A stretch of DNA of 46,485 bases from an uncultured Anaerolineales bacterium (lineage in GTDB: Bacteria > Chloroflexota > Anaerolineae > UBA4142), in assembly GCA_903825565.1 (NCBI GenBank), contig CAIKBD010000078.1, positions 1 through 46,485 of the forward strand, read 5' to 3'. Numbering within the stretch: position 1 is the first letter of the stretch; every line of letters begins with the position of its first letter. Shown one piece after another: positions 17,710-26,923 of this stretch. Position numbers and translations under genes: made by a program. Below the pieces are notes generated by a model that saw nothing but the letters and a program-made list of their open reading frames with translations, searched no databases and had not been told where the DNA came from.

Positions 17710-19598
17710 CCAAACGCCTGGCAGTTTCAAGTTGTCTCGTTCTCAGCAGTATCGTATTTTTCATTTACGTTTCTTCGCTCGCAACCGGTTTTTTTGCGGA
17801 CGATTACAATTTTCTCGAACCGGTCGCGCGCCTGGACCCGCTCGATTATTTCATGCGCTATTTCGATCCGCGTTTGCAAACGATGTGGTACCGCCCCCTG
17901 CAGGGCGTGCAAATCTGGATCGAGTGGCAATTGTTCGGCGCAAACGCTACGGGCTATCACCTCGTCAACATTTTGTTTCACGCGATCAACGCCAGTTTGC
18001 TGTTCGCGCTCGTGTGGCGCATCGTGCGAAAATGGCGCGTGGCGTTTGCCGCCGCGTTCTTTTACGCGACGATGCCGGTGTATGCGCTCGCGATCAACTG
18101 GATCAATATCACCGATCCGCTCGCGACGATTTTTTATCTCGCCGGAATTTGGACGTGGTGGAGTTTTCGCCACACCGGCAAGCCGCGCGATTTCGCGCTC
18201 ACGCTCGGCGCGTATACCGTCGCGCTGTTGATCAAACAAATGGCGATCACGTTGCCCGCCGTGTTGATCCTGCTCGACTATTTGCTGATCCAGCCCCAGG
18301 TTCTCGCCGCGCTGATCCCAAACCCGCGCCGCCTGCCCGCGGCGCTCGGCGAATTGGCGCGGCGGTACGGCGCGTTCGCGCTCGTCGCCGCAATTTTCCT
18401 GACGATTCAGTACAGCACGCGTAGCACGCACACTTTTGCGACGGTCTTTGGTTATTCGCTCGGCGCGCAGATCATTTCGATCCTGATTCAGTACTTGTCG
18501 CTCCTTGTTTTTCCCTACGGCTACTTTTTGCCGACCGACACCCAGTTCACCGAGGGGATGCCGTTTTCCGACGAGCGCAATTTGCTGTGGCTTGCGCTCG
18601 CGCTCGGCTTGTATCTGTGCGTGACCTGGCGCACCCGCAGTCGTGGATTGATCTTGCTCGGACTGGCATTGCTCGTGACGCTTGCGCCGGTGTTGCCGTT
18701 TCCGTTCATCGAATTGCGCTATCTCTATTTGCCGGCGATGTGCGTCGGCATCGTGCTCGCGCTGTGGCTCGATCACGCGTTGACGCTTCTCCGTGAACCG
18801 CGCGCCGCCAGCGTCGTGATCGGTGTGGCGGGCGCGCTGATCACCCTGGGTTGCGCGTTCAGCATCGCCAACGCCAATGCCGAAATTTTTGAATTCGCGC
18901 GCCAACGCCGCGTGCCGTTCCGCGACATTTCGCGCGCGCATCCCACTTTTCCCGACCAAACCCGGTTGTACTTTATTGATTCGATCTCGCCGCCCTCCGA
19001 ATTGTCCGGCATGTTCACGTTGCGCTACGGGCGCGGTGTCACGCTGGGCGCGAACGAGCTGTGGCACGATAGCATCGCGCGCTGGCGCGAGCATCCCACG
19101 GCGTTCGTGTACTATTTCGATGCGACCGGCAAGCCGATAGAAGTCGCGGTTGAGCCGACGATCACCGCGCGCGCTTTGGCACCGTTGCCGATCACGTTTG
19201 CCGCGCCGTTGCGCCTCGAAGGATTCGAACTGGCGCGCGAAACGGTTGCGCGCGGCAACGTGGTGATCGTGCTGACGTATTGGCGCGCGACCGGCAAACC
19301 CGCCGCCGACTATACTTTTTTCGCGCACCTGGTTGACACGAGCGGGCGCAACGTTGCCGGCGTGGACACGCCGCCGCGCAAGGGCAAAGCGCCGACAACG
19401 CAATGGCTCGCCGATCAAACCCACGTCGAGGCGTTTGTGATCCCGGTGCCGCGCGAGGCAACGCCCGGCGCATATCGTTTGGAACTGGGAATGTACGAGT
19501 CGGCAACGCAACAACGCTTGGCGATTACAGACGCGCGCGGTCAACCGGCGGGCACGGCATTGGTGATCGCGCCACTGCAGGTGGTCGAAAAAGAATGA
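17706..19598 (+). CDS. GT-C-type membrane glycosyltransferase paralog 4, with C-terminal beta-sandwich
   Basis: A 630-residue multi-pass protein with the full motif set: FFADDYNFLEPV (Asp32, Asp33), YFDPRLQTMWYRPLQG, GYHLVNILFHAINASLLFALVWR, LLIKQMAITLPAVLILLD, VPFRDISRAHPTFP, LSGMFTLRYGRG and the tail DYTFFAHLVDTSGRNVAGVDT to YRLELGMYESAT. The ATG overlaps the previous stop as ATGA. A GTG at 17691 in the same frame has AAGGAG four bases upstream and could be the true start, adding five residues. The role is as for its neighbours; acceptor and sugar are unknown. Confidence 0.85.
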   Translation: MTKRLAVSSCLVLSSIVFFIYVSSLATGFFADDYNFLEPVARLDPLDYFMRYFDPRLQTMWYRPLQGVQIWIEWQLFGANATGYHLVNILFHAINASLLFALVWRIVRKWRVAFAAAFFYATMPVYALAINWINITDPLATIFYLAGIWTWWSFRHTGKPRDFALTLGAYTVALLIKQMAITLPAVLILLDYLLIQPQVLAALIPNPRRLPAALGELARRYGAFALVAAIFLTIQYSTRSTHTFATVFGYSLGAQIISILIQYLSLLVFPYGYFLPTDTQFTEGMPFSDERNLLWLALALGLYLCVTWRTRSRGLILLGLALLVTLAPVLPFPFIELRYLYLPAMCVGIVLALWLDHALTLLREPRAASVVIGVAGALITLGCAFSIANANAEIFEFARQRRVPFRDISRAHPTFPDQTRLYFIDSISPPSELSGMFTLRYGRGVTLGANELWHDSIARWREHPTAFVYYFDATGKPIEVAVEPTITARALAPLPITFAAPLRLEGFELARETVARGNVVIVLTYWRATGKPAADYTFFAHLVDTSGRNVAGVDTPPRKGKAPTTQWLADQTHVEAFVIPVPREATPGAYRLELGMYESATQQRLAITDARGQPAGTALVIAPLQVVEKE

Positions 19599-21385
19599 CG
19601 CGCCGATGGCTTGCGCTCTGCGTCGTCGTCATCGCGCTGATCGTGGCGGCGACATTCATGCCGGCAACGCGGCTAAACTTTTACGCCGACGACTATTCGT
19701 TCGTCGAAATCGCAGGGCGTTCCACGTTGCCGGATTATCTCGCCTTCTATTTCGATCCGCGCGCGCAAACTGGTTGGTATCGTCCGTTGCAAGGCATGTT
19801 GTTTGGCGGCGAGTGGCTACTGTTCGGCGCGAACCCCGTCGGCTACCACGTCGTCAACGTGATCGTGCACGCGGCGAATTGCCTGTTGCTGTTCGCGCTT
19901 GTGTGGCGCGTTGCGCGCCGCGCCTTGCCCGCGCTGAGCGCCGCGCTCGTCTACGCCGGCATGCCCCTGCACAACGTCGCCGTCTTTTGGCCCGGCGACG
20001 CCGATTTTCTGCTCACGTTTTTTTATCTACTCGCGATTTTTTTCTGGCTTGGCTTTATTCAACCGGCGGTCTCGCTTGCCTCTTCGCGTTTCACATCCCG
20101 CGCAGCGCGCGTAACGCTTTACGTCTTGTCCTTTATCTTCTTCCTGTGCGCTCTGCTCACCAAAGAGTTTGGCGTCACCTTGCCCGTCAGTTTGTTTCTC
20201 GCGGACGTTTTGCTTGTGCGCGAAAAAATTCGCTTCGCCGTACGCGTGCGGCGGTACGCGCCGTTCGCGCTCGTGTGGTTGGTGTATCTGCCGCTGGAAC
20301 TGTCCATTCAATCGCGTAGCGTGCTGACGAACGTGTACGGTTATGGATTCGGCGCGCACACGCTTCCCAATTTTTTCCAGTACCTTGCGTGGCTCGCGTT
20401 TCCCTGGGGCTTGCCCGAACCGGCGAATTACGTGTGGTTGGGCGCGGCAACGGGGATCGTCGCCGGCGTGATCGTCGTCAAACGCAACGGCACGTTGCTC
20501 TTCCTAGCGCTGATGGCGACGTTGGCATTTCTGCCGGTAATTAATTTTCCCTGGTTCTTTACGCGCTATTTGTATTTTGCCGTGATGGCGACGGCGATTG
20601 TGCTGGCGGGGTTGGTGGCGTGGGCGCGCAAGTTCATCGCGCCCAAATGGTTCGCGCTGGCATGGGCGAGCGGGATCGCGCTGATCGTTGCCGGCAACGC
20701 GTTCGGCGTCGCGCAAGCCGCCGCCGAGTTCGCCGAGATTGGTCGGCAAACGCGTGTGCCGTTCCGCGACATTTCGCAACGCCATCCCAGTTTGCCGGCG
20801 GACACGCATTTGTATTTTATCGATCCGCCGACGATCACCTCGCAATTGTCCGGCATGTTCTTTTTGCGGTACGGCGCAGGCATTTCGGTGGCGAGCAACG
20901 AAGCGGCGCAGTGGCGCGCCCGCTGGCGCGAACACGCGAACGCGTACGTCATTTATTTCGACGAACAAAAGCGGACGCGCGAAATTTTGGTGGACCAGCA
21001 AGCCGCTATCGAAATGCAACCGCGCACCCCGCTGGATTTCGGCGCGGGGTTGCGTTTGGTCGCGCTTGCAATGCCGAGCACGCGCGCCAAACGCGGCGAC
21101 GCGTTCGCCGTGTTTCTGGAGTGGCAAGCGACCGGCGCAATCGAAAAAAATTACGCCGTGACGTTGCGTTTACTCGATGCGACCGGGCGCACGATCACCC
21201 AGGTTGACGCCGAGCCGCGCGGCGGCATGCCGCCGATGACCGTCTGGCGACCCGGCGAAACGATCACGGATGCGCGCGTCGTGTTCGTGCCGACGGACGC
21301 GCCCCCCGGCGTGTGCCGCTTGGTGATCGCGCTGGTCGGTGTGGACGAGCCGACCGCCACCATCGCACCCTTGCGGATTGAGTGA
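19595..21385 (+). CDS. GT-C-type membrane glycosyltransferase paralog 5, with C-terminal beta-sandwich
   Basis: A 596-residue multi-pass protein. FYADDYSFVEIA holds the acidic pair (Asp32, Asp33); YFDPRAQTGWYRPLQG, GYHVVNVIVHAANCLLLFALVWRV, VPFRDISQRHPSLP and LSGMFFLRYGAG follow. The tail (about 470-596) is a diverged beta-sandwich: NYAVTLRLLDATGRTITQVDAEPRGG in place of DYTVFVHL. The start is the ATG in an ATGA overlap with the previous gene; longer upstream frames have no support and lack the aligned N-terminus. Closest relative in the array appears to be paralog 4. Confidence 0.85.
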   Translation: MTRRWLALCVVVIALIVAATFMPATRLNFYADDYSFVEIAGRSTLPDYLAFYFDPRAQTGWYRPLQGMLFGGEWLLFGANPVGYHVVNVIVHAANCLLLFALVWRVARRALPALSAALVYAGMPLHNVAVFWPGDADFLLTFFYLLAIFFWLGFIQPAVSLASSRFTSRAARVTLYVLSFIFFLCALLTKEFGVTLPVSLFLADVLLVREKIRFAVRVRRYAPFALVWLVYLPLELSIQSRSVLTNVYGYGFGAHTLPNFFQYLAWLAFPWGLPEPANYVWLGAATGIVAGVIVVKRNGTLLFLALMATLAFLPVINFPWFFTRYLYFAVMATAIVLAGLVAWARKFIAPKWFALAWASGIALIVAGNAFGVAQAAAEFAEIGRQTRVPFRDISQRHPSLPADTHLYFIDPPTITSQLSGMFFLRYGAGISVASNEAAQWRARWREHANAYVIYFDEQKRTREILVDQQAAIEMQPRTPLDFGAGLRLVALAMPSTRAKRGDAFAVFLEWQATGAIEKNYAVTLRLLDATGRTITQVDAEPRGGMPPMTVWRPGETITDARVVFVPTDAPPGVCRLVIALVGVDEPTATIAPLRIE

Positions 21386-21400
21386 TTGGAGCGAGACCCA

Positions 21401-23164
21401 GTGACGAAAAAAAATGCGTGGCTCGGCGGGTTGATCATCGCGGCGGTCGTGCTGATCACGTATCAGCCGGCGTTGACGATTGGTTTCATCGGCGACGATT
21501 GGATGTTGTACCATCGCGCCGGCACCATGTCGCTCGGCGATTACGCGCAGAGTTACCTCAACCCGCTGGCGCAAACGTACTGGTATCGCCCGATGCAGGG
21601 TTTGCAATACTGGGTTGGGTACGCGCTGTTTCGCGGTAATGCCGTCGGCTATCACGCGATCAACCTGCTGGCGCACCTTGCCAACTGTGGCTTGATCTTT
21701 GCGCTCGTCGCGCGGATTTCCCAGCGCGCGCGTGTCGCTCTGATCGCCGCGCTGATCTTTGCGACGCTGACGGGTTACGGCTGGGCGGCGCTGTGGATTT
21801 CGGATTCCGCGCCGTTTGAAACTTTTTTTGCGTTGAGCGCGTTGTGGTTTTGGTGGCGCTATCTCCACCAGCGGCGACGGCAAGATGCCGGCTTGACGCT
21901 CGGCGCGGTCGCACTCGCCTTGCTCACCCGCGAGTCCGCCGCGCCGTTGCCGCTGGTCTTGTTCTTGCTGGATCGTCTCGTCGCGCGCCAACCGGCAGAT
22001 TGGCGCACGCTGACGCGGCGGTACGCCGGCTTGGCGATTCTCCTCGGCGCGTTTTTCCTGATCGAGTGGAACATTCGCCAGCACGCCTCGGCAGATTACG
22101 GCATTCATGCCGGCTACGTACTCGGCGCGCACACACTCGATAATCTGATTCGGTATCTCGCGCACCTTGCCTTCCCCTGGGATTTGCCCACGCCGTGGAA
22201 TTACGTTTGGCTCGCGCTCGTCGCCGGCGCGCTGGGAATTTGGATCGTCGTGCGGCGAGACCAAACCCTGGCGTTCGTCGTGCTTGCCGGCTTGCTCGGC
22301 TTTTGCGTGTTTGTGCCGTTCGGTTTGTTCAACGTGCGGTACTTGTACGCGGCATTGATCGCCTTCGCCGTGCTCCTTGCCGGCGGGATCGATCACGTTT
22401 TGCGTTGGCGCCGCGGTCTCGTTGTTCTCGCCGCGTTTGCGCTCACCGCGCTCGTCGTCGGCGACGCGTTTGCCGTATCGGAAAAAGCGTCGGGCTTGGC
22501 GGATTTGTCGCGCTACAATCGCACTTTGCTCCGTGGTGTCACACAATTGCGTTCCAATTTTCCGCCCGACACCTATCTTTATTTCATTTATCCTTCCGCA
22601 TCAACGGTGGATCTGACCGGCATGTTTTTTTGGCGGCTGGGCGCACAGCTTGAAGTGAGCGGCACGGATCGCTTTCGGCTTGCCGCGTTGCGCGCGCATC
22701 AAAACACCTGGGTCTATTTCACGGACGAGCAAGACACGTTGCGCGAGCAAGCCGTTGCGCGCACAATCAACGCTCGCCCCGCGCCAGCGTTGCCCGCCGA
22801 TTGGGGCGCAATCGCATTGCAAGAAATCGAACTGGTGAACGATCGCGTCCGGCGCGGCGAAGCGCTGGTGCTGATCGCGCACTGGCTCGCGCGCGCGCCG
22901 CTTGACCGCGATTACACCGTGTTTGCGCACGTGGTGGACGCGCAGGGGCGCATCGTCGCCAGCGTGGATCGCCAACCCCAAAACGGCGCAATGCCGACGA
23001 GTGCGTGGCGCGTCGGGCGATTATTGCCGGATGGCATCGTCATTCCGCTCGACGCAGAAATCGCGCCTGGCACGTACGCAATTCAAGTGGGCATGTATTA
23101 CCTGCCGACGATGGAACGTTTGGCGGAGCCGGTGACGCTCGCGCCGGTTTTCGTGAGTGAGTGA
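21401..23164 (+). CDS. GT-C-type membrane glycosyltransferase paralog 6, with C-terminal beta-sandwich
   Basis: A 587-residue multi-pass protein. I choose the GTG at 21401: GGAG lies at 21388-21391, and the resulting N-terminus MTKKNAWLGGLIIAAVVLITYQP aligns with MTKRLTWFGGLVIAAVTLIIYQP of paralog 2. A TTG at 21386 directly after the previous stop is the alternative. It keeps GDDW (Asp32, Asp33), YRPMQG, GYHAINLLAHLANCGLIFALV and the tail DYTVFAHVVDAQGRIVASVDR to YAIQVGMYYLPT. The usual VPFRDIS is changed to LLRGVTQ. The role is inferred as transfer of a lipid-linked sugar outside the membrane. Confidence 0.84.
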   Translation: MTKKNAWLGGLIIAAVVLITYQPALTIGFIGDDWMLYHRAGTMSLGDYAQSYLNPLAQTYWYRPMQGLQYWVGYALFRGNAVGYHAINLLAHLANCGLIFALVARISQRARVALIAALIFATLTGYGWAALWISDSAPFETFFALSALWFWWRYLHQRRRQDAGLTLGAVALALLTRESAAPLPLVLFLLDRLVARQPADWRTLTRRYAGLAILLGAFFLIEWNIRQHASADYGIHAGYVLGAHTLDNLIRYLAHLAFPWDLPTPWNYVWLALVAGALGIWIVVRRDQTLAFVVLAGLLGFCVFVPFGLFNVRYLYAALIAFAVLLAGGIDHVLRWRRGLVVLAAFALTALVVGDAFAVSEKASGLADLSRYNRTLLRGVTQLRSNFPPDTYLYFIYPSASTVDLTGMFFWRLGAQLEVSGTDRFRLAALRAHQNTWVYFTDEQDTLREQAVARTINARPAPALPADWGAIALQEIELVNDRVRRGEALVLIAHWLARAPLDRDYTVFAHVVDAQGRIVASVDRQPQNGAMPTSAWRVGRLLPDGIVIPLDAEIAPGTYAIQVGMYYLPTMERLAEPVTLAPVFVSE

Positions 23165-23165
23165 A

Positions 23166-25490
23166 ATGCGCGCATCCATTTTGCAATTCGTCCGTTCCTA
23201 TCGAGAACTGGTTTTGATCTTACTGGCATTCGCCGTGCTCGGCGTGACGTACTCTATCACCACGCCGATCTTGGAAGCCGGCGATGAACTGTGGCATTAT
23301 CCTTTTGTGCAACACCTGGCAACCGGCAACGGCTTGCCGGTGCAAGACCCAAACGTAAAAACCTTGTGGGAGCAAGAGGGCGGGCAACCGCCGCTGTACT
23401 ATGCGCTCTCCGCACTGGCGACGTTTTGGATTGACGCGCGCGATTTGCCGGAACGCGTGTGGCGCAACCCGCACGCACGCATCGGCATCCCGCTCGATTT
23501 CGGCAACAAGAACATGATCGTCCACACGAGCGCGGAAAATTTTCCCTGGCGCAACACCACGCTCGCCGTGCATCTGCTCCGCTGGCTCTCGCTCTTGCTC
23601 GCGACAGGCACGGTCGCGCTCACCTTTTTCTTCGCGCTCGAAATCCAAAATGATCGCCGACTTGCCGCGTTCGCCGCCGCGTGTGTCGCGTTCAACCCAA
23701 TGTTCCTCTTCATCAGCGCGTCGGTCAACAACGATAATCTGGCGACGCTGTTAGCGACGCTCGCTTTGTGGCTACTCGCGCAACTGGTCACGCGCGGCGC
23801 GACGTTGCGGCGCTTTGTGATCCTCGGCGTTGTACTGGGCTTGGGCGCGCTGACGAAAATCAGCAACCTGGGTTTACTCGGCGTCGCGGCAATTGTGTTT
23901 GCGTGGTTATTCTGGCAAAGCGCGAGCGGGCGAGCGGGCGAGCGGGCGAGCGAGAGACAAGGAGACAAGGAGACAAGGAGACCGGGGGACTTTGCTGGCA
24001 TCACCGTGTCTCCCCGTCTCCTAGTCGCCTTGTCTGTTCCGCGCGCGCGCGCAATCATCGTCGGCAGTCTCACCTCCGCCGCGCTCGTCATCGCCATCGC
24101 GTTTTGGTGGTACGCACGCAACGGCATTTTGTACGGCGACCTGCTCGCGTTCAATGTCTGGGTGCAAATTGCCGGCGGTCGCCCCGCGCCGGTCACGCTC
24201 GCCAGTTTGCTCGGCGAGTTTCAGGGCTTTCGTATTTCATACTGGGGAAATTTCGGCGGCGTGAATTTGATCGCACCCGAATGGGTGTACCGCGCGCTCG
24301 ATGCGTTCACCGTGCTTGCCGCGCTTGGTCTGCTGATCGGCATCGCGCGCCGAACGTTGCCGCGCTTGACGTGGTTGCCCGCGACGTGGCTCGTGCTGAT
24401 CCTGATCTCGCTCGTGCGCTGGACGTGGATCACGATGGCGTCGCAAGGGCGTTTGATTTTTCCGGCAATCGCGGCAGTGGCGGTGTTGCTGGCGACCGGC
24501 TTGGGGCAATTCAAGATTCAAAAATCAAAAATCAAAATCCCAAGCCACGCATTGCCTTTTGCTTTTTGTTTTTTACTTTTTACGTTTGCCTTGCTTGCGC
24601 CGTTCACGCTCATTGCGCCGGCGTATGCGCTCCCTGCGCGGCTTGCCGATGAAGCGCGCGTGCCGCACAAGACGCACATCACGTTTGACGATCAAGCCGA
24701 ACTCGTCGGGTATGCTCTGCCGCAGAAAACGATCGCGCCCGGCGCCGAATTGCCGCTAACGATTTACTGGCGCGCGCGCGCACCCATCGCCGAAGATTTT
24801 TCGGTGTACGTCCGGCTGTTCGACGCGCACGATCAGATCCTGGCGCGCTGGGACGCGTTTCCCGGGCGCGGTTTGTATCCGACGAATGTGTGGCAACCGG
24901 GCGAGATCGTCGCCGATGAGTACCGCATCCCGCTTCCGCCTGATGCGCGCGCGGGCGTGGGGCGCATCGAAGCCGGTTTGTTCCGCCGCGTGCCGCTCAC
25001 GGCTTTGACCGCGCGCGATCCGCAGGGACAAACGATCACCCCAACGCTGGCGCGATTCAAGATCGCCGGGCAAGCGCAGACCCAGGTTCGGATCGAAAAC
25101 GCAACAGATCATCGGTTCGGCGATCAGATCGCGCTCGTTGGTTTTGCGCGCGCGGAAACTATCGCGCGCGGCGAAACCCTGCGCGTGCAACTGTTTTGGC
25201 GCGCGCTTGCGCCCATCGCTGAAGACTATACCGTTTTTGTGCATCTGGTTGACGCGAGCGGCAACATCGTCGCGCAAAAAGATGATCTACCGCAACGCGG
25301 CGCGTACCCGACTGCGTTTTGGAGCGTCGGCGAAATCGTGCCGGACGAATACGCGCTCGTGTTCCCGCGCGACGCCGCATCCGGCGAATACGTCATTCGC
25401 GTCGGCGTGTATCGCGCGAGTGATGGCGCGCGCCTGCCCACAGCCGGCGGCGACGCGATCCGCTTGACGACCGTGCGCGGCGCACAGTGA
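23166..25490 (+). CDS. GT-C-like membrane glycosyltransferase with two C-terminal beta-sandwich domains and two in-frame repeat insertions
   Basis: A 774-residue protein of a different GT-C branch (PMT/DUF2142-like): TPILEAGDELWHYPFVQHLATGNGLPV in the first loop, then EGGQPPLYYALSALAT, then about ten further helices. After the last helix come two copies of the beta-sandwich found in the paralogs: VGYALP to VYVRLFDAHDQILARWD, and VGFARA to DYTVFVHLVDASGNIVAQKDD. Two stretches do not look like native protein: residues about 253-290 (GRAGERASERQGDKETRR) and about 448-475 (FKIQKSKIKI to CFLLFTF). Both are encoded by inverted tandem-repeat elements read in frame. The ATG is 1 base after the previous stop; a GTG at 23157 is an alternative. 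Confidence 0.82.
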   Translation: MRASILQFVRSYRELVLILLAFAVLGVTYSITTPILEAGDELWHYPFVQHLATGNGLPVQDPNVKTLWEQEGGQPPLYYALSALATFWIDARDLPERVWRNPHARIGIPLDFGNKNMIVHTSAENFPWRNTTLAVHLLRWLSLLLATGTVALTFFFALEIQNDRRLAAFAAACVAFNPMFLFISASVNNDNLATLLATLALWLLAQLVTRGATLRRFVILGVVLGLGALTKISNLGLLGVAAIVFAWLFWQSASGRAGERASERQGDKETRRPGDFAGITVSPRLLVALSVPRARAIIVGSLTSAALVIAIAFWWYARNGILYGDLLAFNVWVQIAGGRPAPVTLASLLGEFQGFRISYWGNFGGVNLIAPEWVYRALDAFTVLAALGLLIGIARRTLPRLTWLPATWLVLILISLVRWTWITMASQGRLIFPAIAAVAVLLATGLGQFKIQKSKIKIPSHALPFAFCFLLFTFALLAPFTLIAPAYALPARLADEARVPHKTHITFDDQAELVGYALPQKTIAPGAELPLTIYWRARAPIAEDFSVYVRLFDAHDQILARWDAFPGRGLYPTNVWQPGEIVADEYRIPLPPDARAGVGRIEAGLFRRVPLTALTARDPQGQTITPTLARFKIAGQAQTQVRIENATDHRFGDQIALVGFARAETIARGETLRVQLFWRALAPIAEDYTVFVHLVDASGNIVAQKDDLPQRGAYPTAFWSVGEIVPDEYALVFPRDAASGEYVIRVGVYRASDGARLPTAGGDAIRLTTVRGAQ
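23923..24036. repeat. Inverted octamer-repeat element in frame inside a GT-C gene
   Basis: About 3.5 copies of GAGCGGGC (23924-23951) are followed by three copies of GAGACAAG-type units (to about 23982). After a short centre, GTGTCTCCCCGTCTCC and GTCGCCTTGTCT (24006-24035) form the inverted arm. The length keeps the host frame open, encoding a charged Glu/Arg/Gln-rich insert between membrane segments. Confidence 0.82.
24509..24587. repeat. Second in-frame inverted heptad-repeat element in the same gene
   Basis: The left arm (24509-24540) consists of CAAAAAT 7-nt units; the right arm (24557-24587) is T-rich with TTTTGCTTTTTG-type units that are the imperfect complement. It adds a Lys/Ile stretch and a Phe-rich segment between the last membrane helix and the first beta-sandwich. 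Confidence 0.7.
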
Positions 25491-25526
25491 TTTCACCGAC
25501 ATTCTTGATGAGTCAATTCGCGGGCT

Positions 25527-25554
25527 TTGACCCTACGCGGTAAACGCGTATAAT
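25527..25554 (+). promoter_or_regulatory. Sigma70-type promoter
   Basis: TTGACC (25527-25532), a 16-nt spacer, and a perfect TATAAT (25549-25554). It lies 34 bases before the ATG at 25588 and gives the last part of the glycan locus its own transcription start. Confidence 0.85.
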
Positions 25555-25587
25555 GGGCGCGCTTGAATTTTGCTGGAATCGGAAAGA

Positions 25588-26910
25588 ATGACCACCACGC
25601 ACCGCGCCGCGCTCGCACTGTTTTTGCTTGCGCTCGTCATCTATAATTTTCCGCTCGCGTATGATCTCCTGCACAAACCCTTTTTCACGTGGGCGCCCGG
25701 GCAAGATATTGCTTCGACGACGCTTTTGCCGGTCGCGTTGCTCGAACGCGGCGAATTTTCGCTCGACGAGTACCGCGACTTTTATTATCGGAACTGGCGC
25801 AGTCCGTACTTTATCGCTGAGGTCAACGGCACGCTCGTTTCGCGTTCGCCGGTCGCCACCGCCGTTCTCGCCGTGCCGTTTTACGGCGTGCCCCTGGGCA
25901 CGGGGTGGTTGCGCCGCACCGGTAAAGCGTGGCTCGAATTTCCGTGGAGCGCATTTTTTCCCGGCAAGTTTGCCGCCGCGTTTATGACGACGCTTGCCGT
26001 TGGCATGTTTTTCTTTTGCGCGTGCCGTTTGACGGATGCGCGATCCAGCGTCGCGCTGACATTGGCATTTGCGTTCGGCACGAGCGTGTGGTCAACCGGC
26101 ACAACCGGGTTGTGGACGCAAGCGCCGAGCGTGTTGCTCCAAATGATCGCGCTCTGGTTTTTGGTGCGCGGCCGCCGACTTGGCGCGAACGCCGTTGCGC
26201 CCGCCGCGTTTTTCTTTTCCGCCGCCACCGTCGCGCGTCCGACGAACGCCATCGCCGCCGCACTCTTCACCGGCTACATTTTGATCGAATATCGCGCCGC
26301 GTTCTTCAAATGGATCGCTTGGGCGATCCCACCCGCGCTCTTTATGCTCGCGTACAACGCGGCGTATAACGGATCGCCGTTCGTGTTCGGCTACCAGGAC
26401 GGCATCGCGCAGTACGCCAGTCTGCCGCAGTTCGAAGGCATCCTGGGCTTGCTGATCAGCCCCAGTCGCGGCGTGCTCGTCTATTCGCCGTTTCTGATTT
26501 TTGCGTTTGCTGGGCTGTGGTTCGCTCGCCGCGAAAAAGAGAAATGGCTGTACGGATTTTCCGCGCTGGTGATCGCGGCGTCGGTCGTGATGCTTGCCGC
26601 GTTCGATTGGAGCGGCGGCTGGGGCTATGGCGCGCGCCTGCTCGTGGACGGGTTGCCGTACTGGATGCTTTTACTGATTCCGGCGTGGACGCGGATGGGC
26701 AACGGCGCGCGCGGGGCGTTTTGGGTGATGGTCGCGTATGCCGCGCTGTTCCAAAGTTTTGGCTTGTGGGATTACGGCAACCGCTGGCATTGGCACTGGG
26801 AAAATTACGCGTTCAACGTGTGGGATCTTTCCCGAAGCGAGCCGCTCTTTTATTTGCAACAGTACATCGAGATGGCGCAACATTATTTGCGCGTGTACAT
26901 ATTTCGCTAG
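25588..26910 (+). CDS. Multi-pass membrane protein, GT-C glycosyltransferase-like
   Basis: A 440-residue protein with about nine hydrophobic helices and no soluble tail. After the first helix a loop carries APGQDIASTTLLPVALLERGEFSLDEY, with a PGQD that could be the acidic site of a GT-C enzyme; LISPSRGVLVYSPFLIF and DWSGGWGYGARLLVDGLPY are further conserved-looking blocks common in bacterial membrane proteins annotated as glycosyltransferases. GGAAAG lies just upstream of the ATG, and a strong promoter sits in front. Function as a transferase is inferred from topology and location next to nucleotide-sugar genes; a polysaccharide-handling role other than transfer is possible. Confidence 0.65.
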   Translation: MTTTHRAALALFLLALVIYNFPLAYDLLHKPFFTWAPGQDIASTTLLPVALLERGEFSLDEYRDFYYRNWRSPYFIAEVNGTLVSRSPVATAVLAVPFYGVPLGTGWLRRTGKAWLEFPWSAFFPGKFAAAFMTTLAVGMFFFCACRLTDARSSVALTLAFAFGTSVWSTGTTGLWTQAPSVLLQMIALWFLVRGRRLGANAVAPAAFFFSAATVARPTNAIAAALFTGYILIEYRAAFFKWIAWAIPPALFMLAYNAAYNGSPFVFGYQDGIAQYASLPQFEGILGLLISPSRGVLVYSPFLIFAFAGLWFARREKEKWLYGFSALVIAASVVMLAAFDWSGGWGYGARLLVDGLPYWMLLLIPAWTRMGNGARGAFWVMVAYAALFQSFGLWDYGNRWHWHWENYAFNVWDLSRSEPLFYLQQYIEMAQHYLRVYIFR

Positions 26911-26923
26911 ACGGGGGTAGAGG

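Noticed and set aside
17727..19544. 605-codon open frame on the minus strand opposite a GT-C paralog
   Set aside because: Composition is Arg/Gln/His-heavy as in shadow frames, and the plus strand encodes a clear membrane protein aligned to its neighbours.
23924..23982. CRISPR-like array from regularly repeated units
   Set aside because: The units are 8 nt with no spacers and lie inside a coding frame; this is a tandem repeat, not CRISPR.
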